Notes under the pieces: generated by a model
The model's input: the letters and a program-made list of their open reading frames with translations, nothing else
Database searches by the model: none
What the model was told of the DNA's origin: nothing
Program-made: the position numbers and the translations under genes
Source of the DNA: Bifidobacteriaceae bacterium
GTDB lineage: Bacteria; Actinomycetota; Actinomycetes; Actinomycetales; WQXJ01
Length of the DNA stretch: 5,042 bases
Reading direction: 5' to 3'
Assembly (NCBI GenBank): GCA_031272565.1
Contig: JAISTN010000203.1
Coordinates: 1-5,042 of the forward strand
Shown: positions 1 to 5,042 of the stretch, piece by piece
Numbering within the stretch: position 1 is the stretch's first letter
Layout: each line of letters begins with the position of its first letter

Positions 1-113
1 CCCCGTGGGGGCCCCGCGCGGGCCCCGCCCCCGCCCCCCCCCGGGAACCCCCCGTCTAAACGGCCCCCAACCCCCCCCTGGGGGGGGCCCGCCGGGCCCG
101 CCCCCGCCGCCGG
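1..113. repeat. C/G homopolymer-rich low-complexity DNA
   Basis: This stretch is almost entirely C and G. It contains a run of nine C at 34-42, six C at 48-53, eight C at 71-78 followed by T and eight G at 80-87, and a 9-bp unit (gggcccgcc) twice at 85-102. On the minus strand the runs at 23-53 become G6, G9, G5 and G4 with one- to five-base gaps, which is a good G-quadruplex pattern. The C8-T-G8 block is a near-perfect inverted repeat. No reading frame here has the composition or motifs of a real protein. It could be structured intergenic DNA after the secreted-protein gene, or a badly resolved assembly end, because homopolymers of this length are error-prone. Confidence 0.7.
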
Positions 114-134
114 TGCCGGTGGCGCGCGCCGGAG

Positions 135-170
135 AGCCGCCGGCCCGGGCTGGCGGCCCGGGCCGGGGCT
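135..170 (-). terminator. GC-rich stem-loop, probable terminator of the secreted-protein gene
   Basis: A perfect 10-bp inverted repeat (ccggcccggg at 140-149 and its complement at 157-166) encloses a 7-base loop. Four more base pairs (135-138 with 167-170) extend it past a single bulged base at 139. It begins 31 nt after the TAA stop of the minus-strand gene, which is the right place for a terminator. No U-rich tail follows on the minus strand. This suits the U-tract-poor hairpin terminators often proposed in high-GC actinobacteria, but it lowers certainty. The stem is almost symmetric, so it could also act on plus-strand transcripts. Confidence 0.55.
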
Positions 171-201
171 TCACGCCGTGCTGGATCAGCCAGACCAGCG
201 C

Positions 202-2028
202 TTACGGCACCACGATGTGGTTGGAATACTTGACCTGCGGCGTCAGGTTGCCCTGGCTGGCCGTCACCTTGACCACAATGTCCTGGCCCTTGTCCGCCTG
301 GGTCAAGCGATAGGAGGTGCCGCTCGCGCCTGAAATCACAGAGGTGCCGCGGTACCAAACGTAGGTCAGGCTGGCGTTAGCCGGCAGGTAGGCGACCGCC
401 AAGGTCAGGGTGCTGCCAACCGTTGGCTGGCCGGACAACACGGCCTGGGTGATGCCCAGCAACTCGACGTGGTTCGAGTACTTGACCGGCGAGGTGTAGC
501 TGCCTTCGGTCATCCAGACCTTGAGCACCAAGTCGCGGCCGGCATCGGCCGCCACTAACGTGTACAAGCCCCTCGTGGCCCCAGAAATCGCCGTGGTGCC
601 CCGGTACCACTGGTAGTGCAAGACACCACTGCTGGTCGCCCGGTAGTAGGTGATGGACGAACCAAGGGCGTTGCCAACCGCCGGCGTCCCCGTGACGTTC
701 ACGCCGATGATGCCCGAAACCCGCAGGTGGTTGGAGTACTTGACCACAGCCGGGAAACCAGCCACGGCCGCGCTGATCTTGACCGATATGTCCTGGGCGG
801 CATCGGCCGCCGCCAAGGTGTAGGTCAGGCCGTTGGCGCCCGCGATGGGACTCGTATTCCGGAACCACTGGATGCTGGGCGTGACACTGGCCGGCAGATA
901 GGCCAAGTCCAAGCTCAGGGTCTCCCCCACCTCGGCGGTGCCTTCTATCACAGCCTTGTTGATACCCAACACCTGGATGTGGTTCGAGTACTTGACGGCA
1001 CTGTCAGCGCCCTCGGCACTGGCGGTGACCTTCACCACGATGTCCTTGCCGGCATCGGCCGCCTGGAGCTGATAGGTGGCATCGGTGGCGCCGCTGATGG
1101 TGCTGGTGCCGCGGAACCACTGGTAGGCATACTCCGCGTGCCACGGATCGGGCTCACCGGCCACGGTAGCGGTCAAGGTCTGGCCCACCACACCCGTGCC
1201 CGTGACCGTGACATTTCCGAACACGACCGGGTCCCACCCGGGGCCATCCTGGTTGATGAAGAAGCGTCGCCACAGGCCGCCGTTCAGCGTCAAGTCCACG
1301 TGGCCAACCCGCGGGTGGCCGTCATTGCGGGCAATGCTGACCTGGAAGTAGACGGGACCATAGGCCGAAGACGGACTGACCGTGACCCACGGCACATCGC
1401 TGGTAGCGGTCCAGTCGTAATAGCCGATATCCCAGTTCTCGGTCCGGATTTCAGCAGACCGGGTGGGGAACCAGTACACGTAGGTGGCCAACTGAGGCGC
1501 CTGGGTGAAGACGAAGCGCCAGGCCGCCACGCCCGAAAAGTAGACGGTGATCGTCCCCACCCGGGTGGCGCCGGAGGTGTTGATCAGGGAACGGACTGGG
1601 AAGATGGCGGTGCCCACGCCAGAGTTGTAACTCATGGCCAACCAATCAGAGGAGTCGTTTTCGGCGTACCACGATTCGTTTGGGTCATCAGTTGTCACCG
1701 TCAAGCTGTGGGTCTGGCCGGCGCGGTCCGTGGTGACCGGGGTTTCACCAACGTCCTGCGTGGCAATGGCTTCGGTGGCGTCAAGGGTGATGGTTTCAAC
1801 GTCGATGGCCTCAGCGGAATCGGCTTCGGCGGAATCGGCCTCGGCGGAATCGGCCTCGGTCACCAAACTCAGGTCAACCGGGTCTGCCGGGTCGGCCGGG
1901 TCGGCCTCCGCCGCCAAGCTGGGCATGGTGCCGACCACGGCCAGGGCCGCCGCCAAGGGCAGTGCGGCCAGGCGCCGCAGGCGCCGTCGGGTTGTTGGGA
2001 TCGAGAGAATTAGACGGGTAGGGGTCAT
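202..2028 (-). CDS. Secreted protein with two BACON-like domains and four Ig-like repeats
   Basis: This 608-residue protein is probably exported and acts outside the cell. Residues 1-40 form a signal peptide: a basic region (RRRLRR, 14-19), a hydrophobic core (20-34) and a likely cleavage near SLAA (37-40). Residues 41-101 contain no Lys or Arg and are acidic, including ADP and EADSA repeats. Two BACON-like units follow, at about 94-177 (SDWLAM...RVGTITV...FTQAP) and 183-262 (VPWVTVSP...RVGHVDLTL...INQDG). BACON domains are named for proposed carbohydrate binding. Four Ig-like repeats occupy 272-608, each with a YQW-type Trp, an ISGA-type turn, ADAG and a VKYSNH end. There is no cysteine, so it is not a lipoprotein, and no LPXTG, C-terminal membrane helix, SLH or catalytic domain is visible. 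An AAGGAG 6 nt upstream supports this ATG. Terminators separate it from clpC, so it is probably its own transcript. Glycan or surface adhesion is inference; the ligand is unknown. Confidence 0.9.
   Translation of the reverse strand: MTPTRLILSIPTTRRRLRRLAALPLAAALAVVGTMPSLAAEADPADPADPVDLSLVTEADSAEADSAEADSAEAIDVETITLDATEAIATQDVGETPVTTDRAGQTHSLTVTTDDPNESWYAENDSSDWLAMSYNSGVGTAIFPVRSLINTSGATRVGTITVYFSGVAAWRFVFTQAPQLATYVYWFPTRSAEIRTENWDIGYYDWTATSDVPWVTVSPSSAYGPVYFQVSIARNDGHPRVGHVDLTLNGGLWRRFFINQDGPGWDPVVFGNVTVTGTGVVGQTLTATVAGEPDPWHAEYAYQWFRGTSTISGATDATYQLQAADAGKDIVVKVTASAEGADSAVKYSNHIQVLGINKAVIEGTAEVGETLSLDLAYLPASVTPSIQWFRNTSPIAGANGLTYTLAAADAAQDISVKISAAVAGFPAVVKYSNHLRVSGIIGVNVTGTPAVGNALGSSITYYRATSSGVLHYQWYRGTTAISGATRGLYTLVAADAGRDLVLKVWMTEGSYTSPVKYSNHVELLGITQAVLSGQPTVGSTLTLAVAYLPANASLTYVWYRGTSVISGASGTSYRLTQADKGQDIVVKVTASQGNLTPQVKYSNHIVVP
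205..1215 (-). repeat. Four tandem ~84-residue Ig-like repeats ending in VKYSNH
   Basis: In protein order the units are at 964-1215, 712-963, 454-711 and 205-453 (84, 84, 86 and 83 residues). Each runs from a VxGxxxVGxxL strand, through QW(F/Y)RG or a close variant, ISGA, Y-x-L and AD-x-G-x-D, to VK(I/V) and then VKYSNH. Unit 4 has YVW instead of YQW, and unit 2 has NTSPIAGAN in the turn. At DNA level the VKYSNH block uses different synonymous codons between copies, and the intervening sequence has diverged. The array therefore looks old and kept by selection rather than freshly duplicated. Repeats of this shape are common in long actinobacterial surface proteins. Confidence 0.85.
1807..1857 (-). 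repeat. 15-bp tandem repeat encoding EADSA units
   Basis: About three copies of a 15-bp unit are nearly identical on the DNA; two adjacent copies (1826-1840 and 1841-1855) match exactly. They encode EADSA-EADSA-EADSA-EA at residues 58-74, in the acidic linker between signal peptide and first BACON-like domain. A shorter 9-bp repeat encoding ADP three times sits just upstream in the protein (1879-1905). Because the unit is a multiple of three, a gain or loss of copies by slippage would keep the reading frame and only change linker length. Confidence 0.85.
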
Positions 2029-2034
2029 TTTGGG

Positions 2035-2040
2035 CTCCTT
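2035..2040 (-). promoter_or_regulatory. Shine-Dalgarno of the secreted-protein gene
   Basis: AAGGAG on the minus strand, 6 nt before the ATG at 2026-2028. This strong match decides the start, and the encoded N-terminus is then a proper signal peptide. Confidence 0.85.
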
Positions 2041-2198
2041 GGGATTGTGAAAACTGGGGCGGGGATCGCTCCTGCAATGACCCTACCGGTACCAACCAGC
2101 CCAATTCTGCGGGCTAGGTAGTTTCTCCGTCAGCGAACACCACCGGCGGCCAGTGGGCGCCACCGGCCGTCACCGGGCGCCATCGGGCACAAGAGGAA
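2041..2198 (-). other. Upstream region of the secreted-protein gene, promoter not resolved
   Basis: This gap between the clpC terminator and the secreted-protein gene should hold that gene's promoter. The best -10 candidate is TAGGGT on the minus strand at 2080-2085, which would give a leader of roughly 45 nt. No convincing -35 box sits 16-18 nt upstream of it. A 5-bp inverted repeat (agccc/gggct, 2098-2115) overlaps the expected -35 area and could be an operator or chance. I see no small gene here. Confidence 0.3.
2141..2180 (-). repeat. 20-bp imperfect tandem repeat containing a hairpin
   Basis: Units 2141-2160 and 2161-2180 match at 16 of 20 positions (both start caccggc and end gggcgc), and a partial third unit begins at 2181. 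Within them, 2147-2156 pairs with 2160-2169 around a 3-base loop, giving a 10-bp stem. One of those pairs is a G-U that forms only in minus-strand RNA. It lies 29 nt past the clpC terminator stem and may be a backup terminator or a leader structure of the next gene. No U-rich tail follows. Confidence 0.5.
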
Positions 2199-2232
2199 GG
2201 GCCCCAACCCCCATCCCTGGGAGCTGAGGCCC
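2199..2232 (-). terminator. Intrinsic terminator of clpC
   Basis: In minus-strand RNA, 2218-2232 pairs along its full length with 2199-2213: 15 bp including three G-U pairs, closed by a GGGA tetraloop of the GNRA class. The G-U pairs become A-C mismatches in plus-strand RNA, so the structure favours the minus strand, as expected for a clpC terminator. It begins 31 nt after the clpC stop codon and is followed by a pyrimidine-rich tail (TTCCTCTTGTG). This is the best-supported terminator in the window. Confidence 0.85.
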
Positions 2233-2263
2233 ATTCCAGAAGCCGTTGAGGCCGTCCAGACGT

Positions 2264-4786
2264 CTAGTCGAGCGGCGGCAGGTCGGCATCGGCCACCGGC
2301 CCAGCGCCAACACCAACCGGCACCGGCTCGGCCGAGGCCGGCGTGAAGATGAACTCGCCCAACAGGCCCTCGCCCTGGGCATCCACCGTGACATGTTCGC
2401 CCGCCTTGATTTCGCCAAACAGGATCTTCTCGCTCAGCACCTCCTCAATGTCGCGCTGGATGGCGCGGCGCAACGGCCGGGCGCCCAGCACCGGGTCATA
2501 GCCGCGCTCCGCCAGCAGGTCCTTGGCGGCCTGCGTCAGCGAGATCGACATGCCCTGGTCCTTCAGCCGCTCATCCAGCTTGGCGATCATCAAGTCGACA
2601 ATCTGGACAATCTGAGACTGGGTCAACTGCGGGAACACGATCGTGTCATCGACCCGGTTCAAGAACTCCGGCCGGAAGTGCTGCTTCAACTCATCCGTCA
2701 CCTTGTTCTTCATCCGCTCATAGTCGTTGCTCAACTCACCGCCGGCCTGGAAACCGGTGGCCACGCCCTTGGCGATGTCCTTAGTGCCCAGGTTGGTTGT
2801 CATGATGATGACGGTGTTCTTGAAGTCCACCATGCGGCCTTGGGCGTCGGTCAGCTTGCCTTCCTCCAGGATTTGCAGCAGCGAGTTGAAGATATCCGCG
2901 TGGGCCTTCTCCACCTCGTCGAACAACACCACGGAGAACGGCTTGCGCCGCACCTTCTCCGTCAACTGGCCGCCCTCTTCGTAGCCCACGTAACCGGGGG
3001 GCGAACCGAACAGGCGGGACACCGTGTGCCGCTCCGAGAACTCCGACATGTCCAACTGGATCAGCGCGTCCTCATCCCCAAACAGGAACTCCGCCAGCGC
3101 CTTGGCCAACTCCGTCTTGCCCACGCCCGTGGGGCCGGCAAAGATGAACGAGCCGCCGGGCCGCTTCGGGTCCTTCAAGCCCGCCCGGGTGCGCCGGATG
3201 GCCTGCGACAACGCCTTGATGGCCTCATCTTGGCCAATCACACGCTTGTGCAACTCGTCTTCCATGTGCAGCAGGCGGGTCGATTCCTGCTCCGTCAGCT
3301 TGATGACCGGGATGCCGGTCGACATGGCCAGCACTTCCGCGATCAGCTCTTCATCGACCTGCGAAGTGGTATCCAGGTCGCCCTCACGCCACTGCTTTTC
3401 GCGCTCCGCTCGGGCCTCCACCAGCTTCTTTTCGTCATCGCGCAGAGCCGCCGCCTTCTCAAAGTCCTGCTCGTCAATGGCGGCTTCCTTGTCCCGGCGG
3501 GCCTTGATGATCTGCTCATCCAGTTCCCGCAACTCCGGCGGCGCCGTCATGCGGCGGATACGCAGCCGGGCACCCGCCTCATCGATCAGGTCGATCGCCT
3601 TGTCCGGCAAGAAGCGGTCGTTGACATACCGGTCAGCCAGTTGCGCGGCGGCCACCAGGGCGCCATCGGTGATCGAAACCCGGTGATGGGCCTCGTAGCG
3701 GTCACGCAGGCCCCGCAGAATCTCGATGGTCTGGGCCACGGTAGGCTGCTGCACCTGGATGGGCTGGAAACGGCGCTCCAACGCCGGGTCCTTCTCCACG
3801 TACTTGCGGTATTCATCCAAGGTGGTAGCGCCCACCGTCTGCAGTTCGCCGCGCGCCAACATGGGCTTCAAAATGGAGGCCGCGTCGATGGCGCCCTCCG
3901 CCGCCCCGGCGCCCACCAGCGTGTGGATCTCGTCGATGAACAAGATGATGTCGCCGCGGGTGCGGATTTCCTTCAGTACCTTCTTGAGGCGTTCCTCGAA
4001 ATCGCCGCGGTAGCGCGAACCGGCCACCAAAGCGCCCAGGTCAAGGGTGTAAAGCTGCTTGTCCTTCAGGGTTTCAGGGACATCGCCGCGCACAATGTCC
4101 TGTGCCAGACCCTCCACGATGGCCGTCTTGCCAACGCCCGGTTCGCCAATCAGCACCGGGTTGTTCTTGGTCCGGCGGGACAGCACCTGCATCACCCGCT
4201 CGATTTCCGTGCTGCGCCCGATGACGGGGTCCAGCTTGCCTTCCCGCGCCGCCTGAGTCAGGTTGCGGCCATACTGGTCAAGCACCGCGGAGCCGGTGGG
4301 GGTGCCCTCCGGCGAGGGCGCCGTGCCAGCCAGTTGCTCCTTGCCCTGGTAGCCGGACAGCATCTCGATGACCTGCTGGCGCAGGCGGCTCAGATCCGCC
4401 CCCAGCTTGACCAGCACGCGGGCGGCCACGCCTTCGCCTTCCCGGATCAGACCCAGCAGGATGTGCTCGGTCCCGATGTAGTTGTGGCCTAGCTGCAGTG
4501 CCTCACGCAGGGTCAGTTCCAGCACCCGCTTGGCCCGCGGCGTGAACGGGATGTGACTGCCCGTGGGCGCCTGCTGGCCCTCACCGATGACTTCCTGCAC
4601 TTGCGCCCGCACCGAATCAAGGGTCATGCCGATCGACTCGAGAGCCTTGGCGGCTACCCCTTCACCTTCGTGGATCAACCCAAGCAGAATGTGCTCCGTG
4701 CCCAGGTAGTTGTGGTTGAGCAGGCGCGCTTCCTCCTGTGCCAGGACGATCACGCGCCGCGCGCGGTCTGTAAAGCGTTCAAACAT
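2264..4786 (-). CDS. clpC: ClpC, AAA+ unfoldase of the Clp protease
   Basis: This 840-residue class I Hsp100 ATPase unfolds substrates and feeds them to ClpP in the cytoplasm. Its length is close to M. tuberculosis ClpC1 (~848). Two Clp-N repeats lie at about 4-65 and 82-140. D1 has Walker A GEPGVGKT (214-221), pore loop GSRYRG (256-261), Walker B ILFIDE (281-286) and Arg fingers R338/R339. A UVR-type coiled-coil middle segment is near 427-462, shorter than in ClpB, which argues for ClpC. D2 has Walker A GPTGVGKT (551-558), pore loop GYVG (598-601), Walker B LFDE (621-624), Arg finger R711 and sensor-2 GAR (768-770). The likely ClpP-contact loop reads TGF at 677-679, where ClpC1 has LGF. The Phe residues matching cyclomarin contacts F2 and F80 of ClpC1 are present (F2, F81). 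All ATPase motifs are intact. The ATG at 4786 is chosen for its Shine-Dalgarno and the conserved [12 protein letters not shown] start; the frame stays open 39 codons further upstream. A ClgR-type site and a terminator frame the gene. Confidence 0.97.
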   Translation of the reverse strand: MFERFTDRARRVIVLAQEEARLLNHNYLGTEHILLGLIHEGEGVAAKALESIGMTLDSVRAQVQEVIGEGQQAPTGSHIPFTPRAKRVLELTLREALQLGHNYIGTEHILLGLIREGEGVAARVLVKLGADLSRLRQQVIEMLSGYQGKEQLAGTAPSPEGTPTGSAVLDQYGRNLTQAAREGKLDPVIGRSTEIERVMQVLSRRTKNNPVLIGEPGVGKTAIVEGLAQDIVRGDVPETLKDKQLYTLDLGALVAGSRYRGDFEERLKKVLKEIRTRGDIILFIDEIHTLVGAGAAEGAIDAASILKPMLARGELQTVGATTLDEYRKYVEKDPALERRFQPIQVQQPTVAQTIEILRGLRDRYEAHHRVSITDGALVAAAQLADRYVNDRFLPDKAIDLIDEAGARLRIRRMTAPPELRELDEQIIKARRDKEAAIDEQDFEKAAALRDDEKKLVEARAEREKQWREGDLDTTSQVDEELIAEVLAMSTGIPVIKLTEQESTRLLHMEDELHKRVIGQDEAIKALSQAIRRTRAGLKDPKRPGGSFIFAGPTGVGKTELAKALAEFLFGDEDALIQLDMSEFSERHTVSRLFGSPPGYVGYEEGGQLTEKVRRKPFSVVLFDEVEKAHADIFNSLLQILEEGKLTDAQGRMVDFKNTVIIMTTNLGTKDIAKGVATGFQAGGELSNDYERMKNKVTDELKQHFRPEFLNRVDDTIVFPQLTQSQIVQIVDLMIAKLDERLKDQGMSISLTQAAKDLLAERGYDPVLGARPLRRAIQRDIEEVLSEKILFGEIKAGEHVTVDAQGEGLLGEFIFTPASAEPVPVGVGAGPVADADLPPLD

Positions 4787-4792
4787 TCGGTT

Positions 4793-4800
4793 TCCTTCTC
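4793..4800 (-). promoter_or_regulatory. clpC Shine-Dalgarno
   Basis: GAGAAGGA on the minus strand; its AAGGA core (4793-4797) is 6 nt before the ATG at 4784-4786. It supports MFERF as the start over the in-frame ATG at 4903. Confidence 0.85.
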
Positions 4801-4860
4801 CCCACCTGGTGCGGGCCCCGGCCTGGGAGGTCCGGTCGGGTACGCCGCACCGATTCAAAG

Positions 4861-4866
4861 ATGCTA
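4861..4866 (-). promoter_or_regulatory. Candidate clpC -10 element
   Basis: TAGCAT on the minus strand fits the actinobacterial TANNNT -10 pattern and would place the transcript start near 4854, with a leader of about 68 nt. No TTGACA-like -35 is found 16-19 nt upstream. The ClgR-type site is centred about 46 bp before the predicted start, a position suited to an activator that replaces a weak -35. An ECF-sigma reading (GGAAC-N17-CGCT) was considered and is weaker, because its -10 differs from CGTT. Confidence 0.4.
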
Positions 4867-4893
4867 GCGATTCTGGGCGCCGTTTTGTTCCCT

Positions 4894-4907
4894 GTTCGCG
4901 CAAGGCG
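4894..4907. promoter_or_regulatory. Candidate ClgR operator upstream of clpC
   Basis: The plus strand reads GTTCGC-GCAAG-GCG, an exact fit to the GTTCGC-N5-GCG palindromic operator described, as I recall, for the clp and lon regulator ClgR of Streptomyces. It also shares the CGC-N5-GCG core of the corynebacterial site, though not all of that longer consensus. It lies 107 nt upstream of the clpC start and just upstream of the candidate -10. ClgR is known to activate clpP and clpC genes in actinobacteria, so the location agrees with the motif. The clgR gene is not in this window. Confidence 0.65.
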
Positions 4908-4996
4908 TGAGCTGGTGAGACTTAGGTCACTCGACACGTCCGATGCCGCAGGTGGGCGCCGCGGCGGGCGCAGGTGTAGGGGATGGACGCCTCGCG

Positions 4997-5042
4997 TCAG
5001 ACTCCGGCATCGTCGGGGGTCGAGTCGCGGGCCAGGAGGTGG
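4997..5042 (-). CDS. Possible 3' end of an upstream gene (partial)
   Basis: One minus-strand frame enters at the window edge and reads HLLARDSTPDDAGV before a TGA at 4997-4999. Twelve of its 14 codons end in G or C, which agrees with coding use here and is better than the other two frames, and the ending looks like an ordinary protein tail. A GC-rich palindrome (cgccgcggcg, 4957-4966) about 30 nt past the stop could belong to a terminator. The piece is too short to identify. The alternative is that this DNA is the leader of a rightward gene, because the plus strand carries AGGAGG at 5034-5039. Confidence 0.3.
   Translation of the reverse strand, partial: HLLARDSTPDDAGV

Noticed and set aside
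5..313. A 102-codon plus-strand frame in the GC-rich left end
   Set aside because: It is Pro/Gly/Arg low complexity produced by C and G runs, and it overlaps the terminator and the 3' end of the real minus-strand gene.
205..1215. A CRISPR-like array from the repeated ~250-bp spacing of a conserved ~20-bp block
   Set aside because: The block encodes VKYSNH in every copy, the spacing equals one protein domain, and the copies differ at synonymous sites, so it is a protein repeat.
1971..1989. A twin-arginine (Tat) export motif in the signal peptide
   Set aside because: TRRRLRR loosely resembles the S/T-RR-x-F/L pattern, but the basic run is simply Arg-rich and the BACON/Ig-like domains need no cofactor. 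A standard Sec signal is the simpler call.
616..2013. A 465-codon open frame on the plus strand opposite the secreted-protein gene
   Set aside because: It lacks a plausible fold or ribosome site and its composition follows from the complement of the real gene, which has a signal peptide and recognisable domains.
2246..4492. A 748-codon open frame on the plus strand, antisense to clpC
   Set aside because: It mirrors clpC codon by codon, is rich in Leu, Gln, His and Arg, and shows no domain. Long antisense frames are expected opposite genes with G/C-biased third positions.
4787..4903. A 39-codon N-terminal extension of clpC starting at ATG 4903
   Set aside because: It has no similarity to ClpC N-termini, no good ribosome site, and would swallow the candidate promoter and overlap the ClgR-type site; MFERF at 4786 has a proper Shine-Dalgarno.
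4911..4933. A heat-shock operator (HspR or CtsR type) near clpC, suggested by gtga...tcac
   Set aside because: Only 4 bp pair, and neither the CTTGAGT-N7-ACTCAAG nor the CtsR heptad repeat pattern is present.

Overview
The window is high-GC DNA with a strong G/C bias at third codon positions, and it reads as an actinobacterial chromosome. The main evidence is a full-length ClpC of the actinobacterial ClpC1 type. Its C-terminal half (an ATGFQAGGE loop, [18 protein letters not shown]) resembles proteins I remember from Micrococcales and Actinomycetales. That placement is inference; genus and species cannot be read from this sequence.

Both complete genes lie on the minus strand, so they read from right to left. 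At the right edge (4997-5042) there may be the last 14 codons of an upstream gene. About 210 bp of upstream DNA follows, then clpC (4786 down to 2264). The clpC upstream region holds a sequence that fits the ClgR operator pattern GTTCGC-N5-GCG (4894-4907). A TAGCAT -10 candidate (4861-4866) and a Shine-Dalgarno (4793-4797) fix the start at MFERF. After the clpC stop comes a 15-bp stem-loop with a GGGA loop (2199-2232), a convincing intrinsic terminator that forms better in minus-strand RNA than in plus-strand RNA. A second hairpin lies inside a 20-bp imperfect tandem repeat (2141-2180).

The second gene (2028 down to 202) encodes a 608-residue exported protein. It has a signal peptide, an acidic low-complexity linker with a 15-bp DNA tandem repeat, two BACON-like domains and four Ig-like repeats that each end in VKYSNH. 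It has no cysteine and no visible cell-wall anchor. A GC-rich stem-loop (135-170) lies 31 nt after its stop. The leftmost ~113 bases are C- and G-homopolymer-rich and could be a structured intergenic region or a poorly resolved assembly end.

The two genes look like separate transcription units with unrelated jobs: cytoplasmic protein quality control (ClpC with ClpP) and an extracellular, possibly glycan-binding, protein. I see no mobile element, CRISPR array, tRNA, rRNA or defence system. The points most worth a second look are the ClgR-type site, the BACON/Ig-like secreted protein and the homopolymer-rich left end.
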